From GCA-2728135 sp002728135 (lineage in GTDB: Bacteria; Pseudomonadota; Alphaproteobacteria; UBA828): 64,000 bases of DNA. The position numbers and the translations under genes were made by a program. Shown here piece by piece: positions 36,082 through 44,378 of the stretch (position 1 is the first letter of the stretch; every line of letters starts with the position of its first letter). The notes beneath the pieces were generated by a model. It made no database searches. It was not told where the DNA came from and saw only the letters and a list, made by a program, of their open reading frames with translations. The stretch covers positions 1 to 64,000 of the forward strand of contig CAXEND010000012.1 of assembly GCA_963997635.1 (NCBI GenBank), given 5' to 3'.

Positions 36082-38229
36082 CTATGCTGCTTTTGACCTT
36101 TGACGAATCAATTCAATAACCTTTGTTGCTGCTGAAGGTATATTTGTTCCTGGCCCAAAAACTGCAGCAACACCAGCATTTTTGAGAAATTCATAATCAT
36201 TGGGAGGAATTACGCCTCCGCAAACAACCAATATTTCATTAGCATTAAATTCTTGTAACATATTTATTAGTTCAGGTACGAGAGTATTGTGACCTGCAGC
36301 CAAACTTGAAACTCCAATTACATGAACATCATTTTCAATGGCTTCGCGTGCTGCCTCTTCAGGAGTCTGAAACAAAGGACCAATATCAACATCAAAACCT
36401 ATGTCCGCAAAAGCTGTTGCAATAATTTTTGCCCCACGGTCATGTCCATCTTGGCCTAATTTAACTACCAACATTCTAGGACGTCTGCCTTCTTCATTCA
36501 AAAAAGATTTAATTTTGTTTTGTATGTCATTAAATTCAGCATCTTTTTTATACGCCGAACCATATATACCTGAGACCGAACGAGTAGTTGCTGAATATCG
36601 AGTGAATACTTTTTCCAATGCCTCAGACACTTCACCGACAGTTGCTCGCTGACGCATTGCTTCAATAGACAGAGCCAGCAGGTTCTCTTTGTTCTCAGCT
36701 CCCCTAGTAAGTGCATCAACTGCAGACATCCATTCCTTTTTATTCCGATTTTTTCTTATTGTTTCTGTACGCTGAATCTGTGCCTCTCTGACAGCTGTAT
36801 TATCTATTGATAATAGTTCGGGCATATCATCATCATTATTTTTATAGCGATTTACCCCTACTATGACCTCTTCCCCCCTATCTATTCGTGCTTGTCTTCG
36901 GGCTGCTGTTTCTTCAATCATTAGCTTAGGCATCCCATTAGCGACTGCCTCAGTCATTCCACCCATTTCATCAATTTTTTTAATAAGTTTTAACGCTTCT
37001 TGCTCCATTGATGCAGTAAGAGATTCAATGTAATAAGAGCCGCCAAGAGGATCAACAACTTTAGTTATTCCTGTCTCTTCAGATAATATAAGCTGCGTAT
37101 TTCTTGCTATTCTTGCAGAAAAATCACTGGGCAGTGCCACAGCTTCATCTAAAGCATTGGTATGAAGTGACTGAGTTCCGCCTAGTACGGCAGCCATGGC
37201 CTCATAAGCTGTTCGAATAACATTGTTATATGGATCTTGTTCTGTAAGAGATACTCCAGAAGTTTGGACATGAGTACGTAGCATTAAAGATCGAGGATCT
37301 TTTGGATGAAAATCACTCATTAACCGAGCCCATAAACTCCTAGCAGCTCTAAGTTTAGCTACTTCCATAAAAAAATTCATACCCACACAGAAGAAAAAAG
37401 AAAGCCTCGGAGCAAACTTGTCCACATCAAGGCCATTATTTACTGCTGTACTGACATATTCTTTGCCGTTTGCTAGGGTAAACGCAAGTTCTTGGACAAG
37501 GTTAGCTCCAGCTTCCTGCATATGGTAACCAGAAATAGAAATTGAATTAAATTTAGGCATTTCAACTGCAGTATAAGAAATTATATCTGCGACAATACGC
37601 ATTGATGGTGCAGGGGGATATATATATGTATTCCTTACCATAAACTCTTTAAGAATATCATTTTGGATTGTTCCAGATAGAAGTTCTTTTGAACAACCCT
37701 GCTCCTCAGCAGCCACTATAAAAGCCGCAAGAACTGGTAATACAGCTCCGTTCATTGTCATAGAAACACTTACATTATTTAAAGGGATGCCATCAAAGAG
37801 AATTTTCATATCTTCTACAGTATCAATTGCAACCCCCGCTTTACCAACATCTCCATGCACTCGAGGGTGGTCACTGTCATATCCGCGATGTGTAGCCAAA
37901 TCAAAGGCAACTGAAAGACCTTTTTGCCCACCGGCAAGATTACGCTTATAAAAAGCATTTGATTCTTGTGCTGTAGCAAAACCAGCATATTGACGAATTG
38001 TCCAAGGTCGATTTGCATACATAGTTGCTCTCACACCTCTACTGAATGGTGCAAAACCTGGCATTTGGCCTGACATTTCCAGACCCTCAAGATCAGCAGC
38101 AGTGTAAAGTGGTTTAATTGAAATTTCTTCTGGAGTATCCCAAATTAGATCCTCAGAACTGCCGCCCTTCAGTTCTGATTCTACTAACTGATGCCAATCA
38201 GTAAGGTTTTTATTTGCAAAGTTGCCCAT
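36082..38229 (-). CDS. scpA: methylmalonyl-CoA mutase, B12-dependent (single-chain type)
   Basis: Interconverts (R)-methylmalonyl-CoA and succinyl-CoA using adenosylcobalamin, feeding propionate and odd-chain or branched carbon into the TCA cycle. An N-terminal TIM-barrel substrate domain ('FAPFSRGVRATMYANRPWTIRQYAG', 'HRGYDSDHPRVHGDVGKAG') is joined to a C-terminal B12 domain with the base-off motif 'DGHDRG' (594-599, ligand H596). 715 residues, the large catalytic chain; no small subunit is encoded beside it, so a homodimer is likely. No cobalamin riboswitch is visible upstream. Confidence 0.96.
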   Translation of the reverse strand: MGNFANKNLTDWHQLVESELKGGSSEDLIWDTPEEISIKPLYTAADLEGLEMSGQMPGFAPFSRGVRATMYANRPWTIRQYAGFATAQESNAFYKRNLAGGQKGLSVAFDLATHRGYDSDHPRVHGDVGKAGVAIDTVEDMKILFDGIPLNNVSVSMTMNGAVLPVLAAFIVAAEEQGCSKELLSGTIQNDILKEFMVRNTYIYPPAPSMRIVADIISYTAVEMPKFNSISISGYHMQEAGANLVQELAFTLANGKEYVSTAVNNGLDVDKFAPRLSFFFCVGMNFFMEVAKLRAARSLWARLMSDFHPKDPRSLMLRTHVQTSGVSLTEQDPYNNVIRTAYEAMAAVLGGTQSLHTNALDEAVALPSDFSARIARNTQLILSEETGITKVVDPLGGSYYIESLTASMEQEALKLIKKIDEMGGMTEAVANGMPKLMIEETAARRQARIDRGEEVIVGVNRYKNNDDDMPELLSIDNTAVREAQIQRTETIRKNRNKKEWMSAVDALTRGAENKENLLALSIEAMRQRATVGEVSEALEKVFTRYSATTRSVSGIYGSAYKKDAEFNDIQNKIKSFLNEEGRRPRMLVVKLGQDGHDRGAKIIATAFADIGFDVDIGPLFQTPEEAAREAIENDVHVIGVSSLAAGHNTLVPELINMLQEFNANEILVVCGGVIPPNDYEFLKNAGVAAVFGPGTNIPSAATKVIELIRQRSKAA

Positions 38230-38527
38230 ATTTGCCTCGTTAGTAATTACGTATTATTGACAATCTACAAAACAGCTCAAACTTAAAATTCATATTTAAA
38301 ATCCTATTCTAGCACATAGAATGTTAATATTATTCTTTTTAGAAAATTTAACTATCAATAATTGACGAATATTCTTCTTTATATAAATAATTTATTTCTC
38401 CTATTAATTATAAATACATAACTTTACTTGATTAAATAACTGAAAGAAAATGGCTGTGTTAGTATAAAAAAAGTTATAGAGCATAAGTAGATATTAAAAA
38501 GTCTAAATTAAAGGGATTTTTAAGGTT

Positions 38528-39529
38528 ATGGTTTCAAAAACAAATTTCGTAGAATTAATTGGCAATACACCACTTGTGCGACTTAATGCAGCCTCTAAGG
38601 CTACAGGATGTGAGATATTAGGTAAGTGTGAATTTCTTAATCCTGGTGGTTCAGTAAAAGATCGTGCTGCTCTATTTATTATCTCGGATGCAATGAAGAA
38701 AGGCCTTATAAAAAAAGGAGGGACAATTGTTGAGGGTACTGCCGGTAATACTGGTATCGGTCTTGCCCTGGTAGGAAACTCGCTTGGCTATAAATCTGTA
38801 ATCGTCATTCCTGAGACACAAAGCCAAGAGAAGAAAGACATGCTTAAACTATGCGGTGCAAAACTTATAGAAGTCCCAGCTGCTCCCTATAGAGACCCAA
38901 ATAACTATGTTAAATACTCAGGCCGCTTAGCCGAAGAGCTTGCACAAACAGAAGATAAAGGTGTTATATGGGCAAACCAATTTGATAACATTGCTAATCG
39001 TAATGGTCATATTGAAACAACTGGTCCTGAAATATGGAGACAAACTGGCGGTAAAATAGATGGCTTTGTGTGTTCTGTGGGAACAGGTGGAACTCTCGCA
39101 GGTATAGGTATGTATCTTAAATCTAGAAATAAAGGTATTAAAATTGGTCTTGCAGACCCTATGGGTGCAGCACTTTATAATTTTTTTGAAAACGGTGAGC
39201 TTAAGGCTGACGGAAGTTCTATAACTGAAGGTATAGGTCAAAGTCGAATAACCGCTAATCTTGAAGGTGCACCCGTAGATATTGCATTTCAAATACCAGA
39301 TGAAGAAGCCCTACCTATTGTGTTTGACATGGCACTTGAAGAGGGTCTAATTTTAGGTGGATCAAGCGGGATAAATATTGCAGGGGCAATAAAACTTGCT
39401 AAACAAATAGGCCCGGGTCATACCATAGTCACCATTTTGTGTGACTATGGTAACCGTTATCAGAGTAAACTATTTAACCCTATATTCCTTGAACAAAAGG
39501 GTCTCCCTATCCCAAAATGGTTAAAATAA
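38528..39529 (+). CDS. cysteine synthase A family (O-acetylserine sulfhydrylase)
   Basis: PLP-dependent enzyme of the cysteine synthase family. The cofactor lysine is K44 in 'GGSVKDRAA'. The substrate loop 'EGTAGNTGIGLALVG' is present, and so is the phosphate-binding 'GTGGTLAG'. At 333 residues it is slightly longer than CysK (about 310), and the 'TAGNTGIG' loop with 'YGNRYQSKLFNP' resembles the alphaproteobacterial cysteine synthase A subgroup. A role in cysteine or cystathionine-type chemistry other than CysK cannot be excluded. ATG start with AAGG close upstream. Followed by a sulfurtransferase gene, giving a small sulfur-metabolism pair. Confidence 0.9.
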   Translation: MVSKTNFVELIGNTPLVRLNAASKATGCEILGKCEFLNPGGSVKDRAALFIISDAMKKGLIKKGGTIVEGTAGNTGIGLALVGNSLGYKSVIVIPETQSQEKKDMLKLCGAKLIEVPAAPYRDPNNYVKYSGRLAEELAQTEDKGVIWANQFDNIANRNGHIETTGPEIWRQTGGKIDGFVCSVGTGGTLAGIGMYLKSRNKGIKIGLADPMGAALYNFFENGELKADGSSITEGIGQSRITANLEGAPVDIAFQIPDEEALPIVFDMALEEGLILGGSSGINIAGAIKLAKQIGPGHTIVTILCDYGNRYQSKLFNPIFLEQKGLPIPKWLK

Positions 39530-39626
39530 AACGAATATTTCTAAAATTAATAGTTTTGTTTTGCTGAAAAAACCTAATCTAAAATAAATATCTTAAGAAA
39601 TTAAGTTTAAGTGATAAATTATTATA

Positions 39627-40505
39627 ATGAACAAAAATTCTATAAATACCCCTAATCTCCCTGGCCCTTTAATAGACACAGCTTGGCTTTCAAATAATAT
39701 AGAAAACCCAAAATTAAAAATACTTGATGCCTCATGGTATTTACCGACAGACATGAGAAACCCATATGCTGAATATATAGATAATCATATACCTGGTTCT
39801 CAATTTTTTGACATAGAGAAAATATCTGAGACTAAAACAAATTTACCTCATATGATTCCTAATGCTAAATTTTTTTCTACAAAGATGCGTTCTCTAGGGA
39901 TTTCTTGTGATGACTCCATAGTAGTTTATGATACAAAGGGAGTATTTAGTTCACCAAGGGCATGGTGGATGTTAAGAATTTTTGGGCATGATGATGTAGC
40001 AGTACTTCAAGGCGGCATGCCTGCCTGGATAGCTTCTAAAAACAACACAGATAATGTGAAAAAGAATTTTCCGGCAGGCAACTTTAAAGCCGTTTTTAAT
40101 CCAGATTTGATTAAAAATTTTTCAGATATTAATCTGAATTTAAAAACTCAAACAGAGCAATTAATTGATGCCCGATCTAAAGGGAGATTTGATGGATTAG
40201 ACCCCGAACCTCGCCCAGGCCTTCGCTCGGGCCATATACCTAGGAGTATAAATCTCCCTTATTCTCTTCTACTAGACAAAACTTCTATGAATTTACTCAC
40301 TCCAGAGGAGATAAAAACTTTGGCAAAAAATGCCGGCATAGATTTTACTAAGCCGATTATTACCACATGTGGATCAGGTATTTCAGCCGCTCTGTTAGCA
40401 TTAGCATTTTTTACAATTGGGCATACGGAAACATCCGTTTACGATGGGTCATGGGCAGAATGGGGAAGTTTTTCAGATACACCTATAACGCATGATAATA
40501 ATTAG
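39627..40505 (+). CDS. sseA: 3-mercaptopyruvate/thiosulfate sulfurtransferase
   Basis: Two-domain rhodanese. The N-terminal inactive domain has 'YIDNHIPGSQFFDIEKIS' and the C-terminal domain carries the catalytic loop with C248 in 'TCGSGI'. The CG[ST]G-type loop is that of 3-mercaptopyruvate sulfurtransferase; thiosulfate rhodaneses usually have CRKGV. The enzyme moves sulfur from 3-mercaptopyruvate to thiols or cyanide. 292 residues. It follows the cysteine synthase gene by 97 bases, which fits cysteine-derived sulfur handling. Confidence 0.93.
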   Translation: MNKNSINTPNLPGPLIDTAWLSNNIENPKLKILDASWYLPTDMRNPYAEYIDNHIPGSQFFDIEKISETKTNLPHMIPNAKFFSTKMRSLGISCDDSIVVYDTKGVFSSPRAWWMLRIFGHDDVAVLQGGMPAWIASKNNTDNVKKNFPAGNFKAVFNPDLIKNFSDINLNLKTQTEQLIDARSKGRFDGLDPEPRPGLRSGHIPRSINLPYSLLLDKTSMNLLTPEEIKTLAKNAGIDFTKPIITTCGSGISAALLALAFFTIGHTETSVYDGSWAEWGSFSDTPITHDNN

Positions 40506-40597
40506 GTTTTACAGCACATAAAGAAATTTTAAAGATGAATATTATGCCCTTAAATAAATGATAGTAAGCAAAGAAAATATATCGCAGGAGAAAGGGA

Positions 40598-41560
40598 TTG
40601 AAGCATAATAAAAGCGAAAAAATATTAGTAGCAATGTTTTTTATATTCGCTTTAAGTGGAATGATGTTACCAGCCAAGGTAAAATCAGAACTATTCTCCT
40701 ATCAAAATTCAGAACAAATTTACTTACCCGAAGGACACGACATAGTCGGTGAATTAAAAACTCTTATGGCCAAGCATGAGGATACCCTCCTCGATTTAGC
40801 TCGAAGTCATGGATTAGGCTTTATTGATATAATTGCTGCAAATCAAGGTGTTGATCCATGGGTTCCAGGTGAAGGAACTAAAATTTTATTGCCTACAGCA
40901 CATATAATCCCGCAAAACCCTCGATTAGGATTAATTATTAACTTAGCTGAACAAAGGCTATATCTTCATAAACCTGGAAGTCAAAACACAATAACATTTC
41001 CAATAGGAGTTGGACGTGATGGTTGGAATACTCCTCTTGGTAATACCAAAATTATCCGAAAAAAAGAAAATCCTATTTGGTTCCCCCCTAAATCTATCAG
41101 GGAAGAAAACCCTGATTTACCTATAGCAATTCTTCCTGGGCCAAATAACCCCCTAGGCTCTCATGCATTATATTTTGATTTACCCGGATACCTTATCCAT
41201 GGGACTAATAGACCTTGGGGAGTGGGACGTAGGGTTAGTCATGGATGTATACGGATGTATCCAGAAGATATTAAGAAACTCTATGCATTAATCCCAATAG
41301 ACACCCAAGTAACAATAATAAATCAACCTATTAAAGTTGCGATCCTTGGAAAACAGATTTATATGGAAGCACACCCTGATCCTGAACAAGCTGATATCTT
41401 AGAGGCAGAAGGTAAAATTATACCTTTAAAAGCTCCTCTTGCAGACATATTCTTTCGTATAAAAGAAAATGCTGGCAAACTTTCTGGCCATATTAACTGG
41501 GGAAAAGTAAGAGAAACTCTTGCCAAAAGAACTGGCATTCCAACTAGAATTACGGATTAG
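40598..41560 (+). CDS. L,D-transpeptidase (YkuD domain) with LysM-like module
   Basis: Periplasmic enzyme that makes 3-3 cross-links in peptidoglycan or attaches proteins to it. It has a signal peptide (about residues 1-29), a LysM-like module (about 40-85: 'EDTLLDLARSHGLGF' and 'IIAANQGVDPWVPGEGT') and a YkuD domain ending in the catalytic 'SHGCIRM' (H215, C217). 320 residues. The start is TTG 40598 with AGGAG about seven bases upstream. The gene converges on a Lpp/OprI-like lipoprotein gene, a plausible substrate because ErfK/YbiS-type LDTs attach Braun lipoprotein; this link is inference. Confidence 0.92.
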   Translation: MKHNKSEKILVAMFFIFALSGMMLPAKVKSELFSYQNSEQIYLPEGHDIVGELKTLMAKHEDTLLDLARSHGLGFIDIIAANQGVDPWVPGEGTKILLPTAHIIPQNPRLGLIINLAEQRLYLHKPGSQNTITFPIGVGRDGWNTPLGNTKIIRKKENPIWFPPKSIREENPDLPIAILPGPNNPLGSHALYFDLPGYLIHGTNRPWGVGRRVSHGCIRMYPEDIKKLYALIPIDTQVTIINQPIKVAILGKQIYMEAHPDPEQADILEAEGKIIPLKAPLADIFFRIKENAGKLSGHINWGKVRETLAKRTGIPTRITD

Positions 41561-41580
41561 AAACTACTATTGCAAAAATA

Positions 41581-41610
41581 TTCAGAACACCAAATTATTG
41601 GTGCTCTGAA
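41581..41610 (-). terminator. hairpin terminator after the alanine-zipper lipoprotein gene
   Basis: Inverted repeat of 11 bases with one mismatch (ttcagaacacc / ggtgctctgaa) and an 8-base loop. On the minus strand it is followed by ATATTTTTG, as in an intrinsic terminator, 29 bases past the lipoprotein stop. It lies 21 bases after the L,D-transpeptidase stop and might also act on the plus strand, though there it lacks a U-tract directly after the stem. Confidence 0.65.
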
Positions 41611-41638
41611 AAGTCATTAATAAAACATTTTTTGCTGA

Positions 41639-41971
41639 TTATTTCCTCATTTGACGCTGAAAGATCCGGTCAGCCTTATCAGCTGCTGCCTTCGCCTCTG
41701 CGGCAGCACTTTCTGCAGCTCTGGCAGCCCTTTCTGCAGCTTCTGCGGCACGTTCAGCAGCACGTTTGGCTTCACCAATTGCCATGCGTATATCACGCTG
41801 GGCAATTATAGCGTCTTCAGCTATTCTCTTTGCTTCAGCTGCTGCTGCTGCTGCTGCAGCCCCGTCTGTGCTAGTGCTTTCATCTATTGTCTGCGGTGTT
41901 GTACAACCAGCTATTAGCGCAATTGGTAACGCAAATATTGCTGCACGCATTATTAGCTTTTTGTTAAGCAT
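41639..41971 (-). CDS. Lpp/OprI-like alanine-zipper lipoprotein
   Basis: A 110-residue lipoprotein. The signal peptide ends in the lipobox LIAGC (lipidated cysteine about residue 23). A Thr/Ser-rich spacer and a poly-Ala run lead into a long alanine-rich heptad coiled coil ('AERAAEAAERAARAAESAAA'). The C-terminus is 'RQMRK', ending in lysine like Braun lipoprotein and OprI, whose terminal lysine is bonded to peptidoglycan. The ATG at 41971 has a near-perfect AAGGAGG six bases upstream, suggesting high expression; an adjacent TTG at 41974 is ignored. Outer membrane tethering is inferred. Confidence 0.85.
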   Translation of the reverse strand: MLNKKLIMRAAIFALPIALIAGCTTPQTIDESTSTDGAAAAAAAAEAKRIAEDAIIAQRDIRMAIGEAKRAAERAAEAAERAARAAESAAAEAKAAADKADRIFQRQMRK

Positions 41972-41993
41972 CAAGTGCCTCCTTGGAATCCCA

Positions 41994-42042
41994 GTGAGCT
42001 TGTGGGAAGTTGATTAGATTTACTCTATCAAGTCAAGCTCAC
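41994..42042 (-). promoter_or_regulatory. stem-loop in the 5' leader of the alanine-zipper lipoprotein mRNA
   Basis: Perfect 9-bp outer stem (GTGAGCTTG / CAAGCTCAC on the minus strand, arms 42034-42042 and 41994-42002) with an inner stem TTGAT-AGA ... TCT-A-ATCAA in the 31-base loop. It ends nine bases before the Shine-Dalgarno. Similar leader hairpins stabilise abundant outer-membrane protein mRNAs such as ompA; alternatively it is an operator dyad. The pairing is seen, the role is inferred. Confidence 0.5.
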
Positions 42043-42191
42043 ATTACAATAACTGACAATTTTTACTCATTTTTTTTGTATTTTTATCTCAAAAAGTAAA
42101 GAATAAGTAAATTTTATCCAATATTGACCAATTTTTTACCAGATATCTACCAAATAGTTTTATAATAGGAGAGTTTGTTCATAGATTCGTA

Positions 42192-42377
42192 TTATTTATC
42201 AAAAAACGAATCAGCATTTGATATATATTGAGTTTTTTTATTGATTTCATTCTTTACACGTAAACACTCTTTCTCTAGCTCATTGAGATACTCATTTAGA
42301 GAAGTAACTGACATTCTTTCAAGCTCAAGAGGTTTCAAACCTTCGTAAGCTTTATATTGACCGCTCTCATAATCCAT
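42192..42377 (-). CDS. DUF1192 family protein
   Basis: A 61-residue protein with the DUF1192 pattern: 'LKPLELERMSVTSLNEYLNELEKEC' followed by a short coiled coil ('LRVKNEINKK'). Function unknown; the family is restricted mainly to alphaproteobacteria. ATG start with GGAG five bases upstream. Divergent from the quinone oxidoreductase gene, the standard arrangement. Confidence 0.87.
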   Translation of the reverse strand: MDYESGQYKAYEGLKPLELERMSVTSLNEYLNELEKECLRVKNEINKKTQYISNADSFFDK

Positions 42378-42443
42378 TTGTGCTCCAAGCTAAATAATTA
42401 AGATAAAAATGTAATGGGATCTAGAAAAGAAGGAAACTATTAT

Positions 42444-43439
42444 ATGCATAGCAATAAAAAAATGATGAACGTCATTGAAATAACAGAGTCTGGGAAACCA
42501 GACGTATTAAAATTATCTCAACGCTCCATACCAGAACCAGATACAAATGAAGTATTAATAAAAGTTTCAGCCGCAGGAATTAATCGTCCTGATTTGCTCC
42601 AACGTGCAGGTGCTTACCCTGCTCCTCCTGGTGCTTCAGATTTACCTGGTCTAGAAGTGAGTGGACATATTGTAAGTTCTGGTAGTACTTGTAAATTCGA
42701 TATTGGGGAAGCAGTTTGTGCACTAACTAATGGAGGTGGATATGCAGAATATTGTATTGCGCCCATCACACAAACCTTAAGAATACCCAAAGGAATATCC
42801 CTAAGAGAAGCAGCATGTATTCCAGAAACTTTTTTTACTGTTTGGACTAACGTATTTGAACGTGGTGATTTAACTTCTGGAGAGAAAATATTAATCCACG
42901 GTGGCTCCAGCGGGATAGGAACTACAGCTATTCAGCTTTCTCGTCACTTTGGAGCCCGCGTTTTTACGACTACAGGGAGCGACGAAAAATGCGTGGCTTG
43001 CAAAAAAATAGGAGCAGAAATCGCGATTAACTATAATACATCAAATTTTGATGAAGAAATTATGATGGCAACAAATGACACTGGTGTAAATGTTATATTA
43101 GATATGGTAGGCGGGAGTTACGTTCAAAAAAACCTTAAGATTCTGAGTCAAGAAGGTAGATTAGTCCAGATTGCTTTCCAAGAAACACCAAAAGTCAGTA
43201 TAAACATGCTACCTATAATGTTAAATCGCTTATCATTAACTGGTTCGACACTTCGCCCCCAGAGCCTAGGAGCCAAGGCAAGAATTGCTATGGCTTTGGA
43301 AGAAAAAGTATGGCCACTACTTGATAATGGAAAGATATCTCCGATAATTGATAAAGAATTTAATATACAAGACGCGGCATTAGCACATAAATATATGGAA
43401 AAAAACAAACATATAGGAAAGATTGTGCTTGTTATTTAG
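42444..43439 (+). CDS. NAD(P)H:quinone oxidoreductase, zinc-free MDR family
   Basis: Medium-chain reductase of the Qor/PIG3 type that reduces quinones with NADPH. The N-terminal catalytic domain contains 'AAGINRPDLLQRAGAYPAPPG', followed by the cofactor fold 'ILIHGGSSGIGTTAIQLSRHFGA' and 'STLRPQS'. No zinc ligands are seen. About 331 residues. I choose the ATG at 42444, which has AAGGA upstream; the frame also has ATGs at 42414 and 42462-42465. Divergent from DUF1192 and upstream of trcR. Confidence 0.91.
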   Translation: MHSNKKMMNVIEITESGKPDVLKLSQRSIPEPDTNEVLIKVSAAGINRPDLLQRAGAYPAPPGASDLPGLEVSGHIVSSGSTCKFDIGEAVCALTNGGGYAEYCIAPITQTLRIPKGISLREAACIPETFFTVWTNVFERGDLTSGEKILIHGGSSGIGTTAIQLSRHFGARVFTTTGSDEKCVACKKIGAEIAINYNTSNFDEEIMMATNDTGVNVILDMVGGSYVQKNLKILSQEGRLVQIAFQETPKVSINMLPIMLNRLSLTGSTLRPQSLGAKARIAMALEEKVWPLLDNGKISPIIDKEFNIQDAALAHKYMEKNKHIGKIVLVI

Positions 43440-43569
43440 TTAATAAATACTGAAGCTTAATTTGGCGCTAGCTTGAAAGTATCTTTAGGGGTTATAAAAC
43501 AAGTATTATATAACACGTTGAATAAAGTTTGTTAAAAAGTGAACTCTAGCATAACTCGGAGACTAAAAA

Positions 43570-44304
43570 ATGCCGCCCTTAATGCCAAAAGCCACGGCTG
43601 TGTGGTTAATAGAAAACACAACACTCACATTTGATCAAATTGCTGATTTTTGTAGTTTACATGCTCTTGAAATACAGGGCGTAGCAGATGGCGAGGTAGC
43701 TGTTGGAATTCGAGGAATGGATCCTGTTATATCTGGGCAAATAAGCCGTGAAGAAATAACTCGTTGCGAAAATGATGCTAGTGCAAAATTGAAAGGAATA
43801 GCTCCCCCTGTAGAATTACCTAAAAGGTCAAAGAAAGCGAGATATACCCCCGTCAGCAAACGACAAGAAAGGCCTAATGGAATTGCATGGCTTTTAAAAA
43901 ATTATCCTGAGCTGAGTGACTCTCAAATAGGCAAATTACTAGGCACAACCAAAACAACTATTTCAACAGTTCGGGATAGCACACATTGGAATACGCAAAA
44001 TATTTCGCCACATGACCCTGTCCTAGCCGGAATCTGTGGTGAAGCTGAATTAGTTAATGCTGTTAATTTTGCAAGACGACGTAAGGCTAGAGCTGATTCC
44101 AAGAAAAAAAATATTACAATAAATTCTCAAGATGTTAAACAAACCTCAGAAACTATAATTGAAAAAACAAACAATAGTGAAATAGATAGTAAAGCTGTTA
44201 AAGAAACAAATAGTGATATAGCAAGTGAACAACCCCAGAATAAAATAACCTTAGAGAATCTTGCAGAAAAGGTGTTTGGAAATCAGCAAAAGCAGGAAGA
44301 TTAA
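43570..44304 (+). CDS. DUF1013 / TrcR-like cell cycle transcriptional regulator
   Basis: The first ~175 residues match DUF1013, called TrcR in Caulobacter. It begins with 'MPKATAVWLIENTTLTFDQIADFC', then 'EIQGVADGEVAVGIRG', and has a central helix-turn-helix-like stretch 'LSDSQIGKLLGTTKTTI'. The C-terminal 65 residues are a polar Lys/Asn/Ser/Glu-rich tail. In Caulobacter the protein associates with transcription; a cell-cycle role here is inferred from the family. ATG start. It stands 130 bases after the quinone oxidoreductase gene. Confidence 0.89.
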   Translation: MPPLMPKATAVWLIENTTLTFDQIADFCSLHALEIQGVADGEVAVGIRGMDPVISGQISREEITRCENDASAKLKGIAPPVELPKRSKKARYTPVSKRQERPNGIAWLLKNYPELSDSQIGKLLGTTKTTISTVRDSTHWNTQNISPHDPVLAGICGEAELVNAVNFARRRKARADSKKKNITINSQDVKQTSETIIEKTNNSEIDSKAVKETNSDIASEQPQNKITLENLAEKVFGNQQKQED

Positions 44305-44378
44305 TATTTAGAAGCCACTTATCTGCATTAAATAAATTTAATATATAGGTTCGCCTAAATTTCAAACTTGGTGTATTT

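Noticed and set aside
38230..38527. Possible cobalamin riboswitch upstream of the methylmalonyl-CoA mutase
   Set aside because: No B12-box-like sequence is visible in this 298-base AT-rich spacer; I see nothing definite in it.
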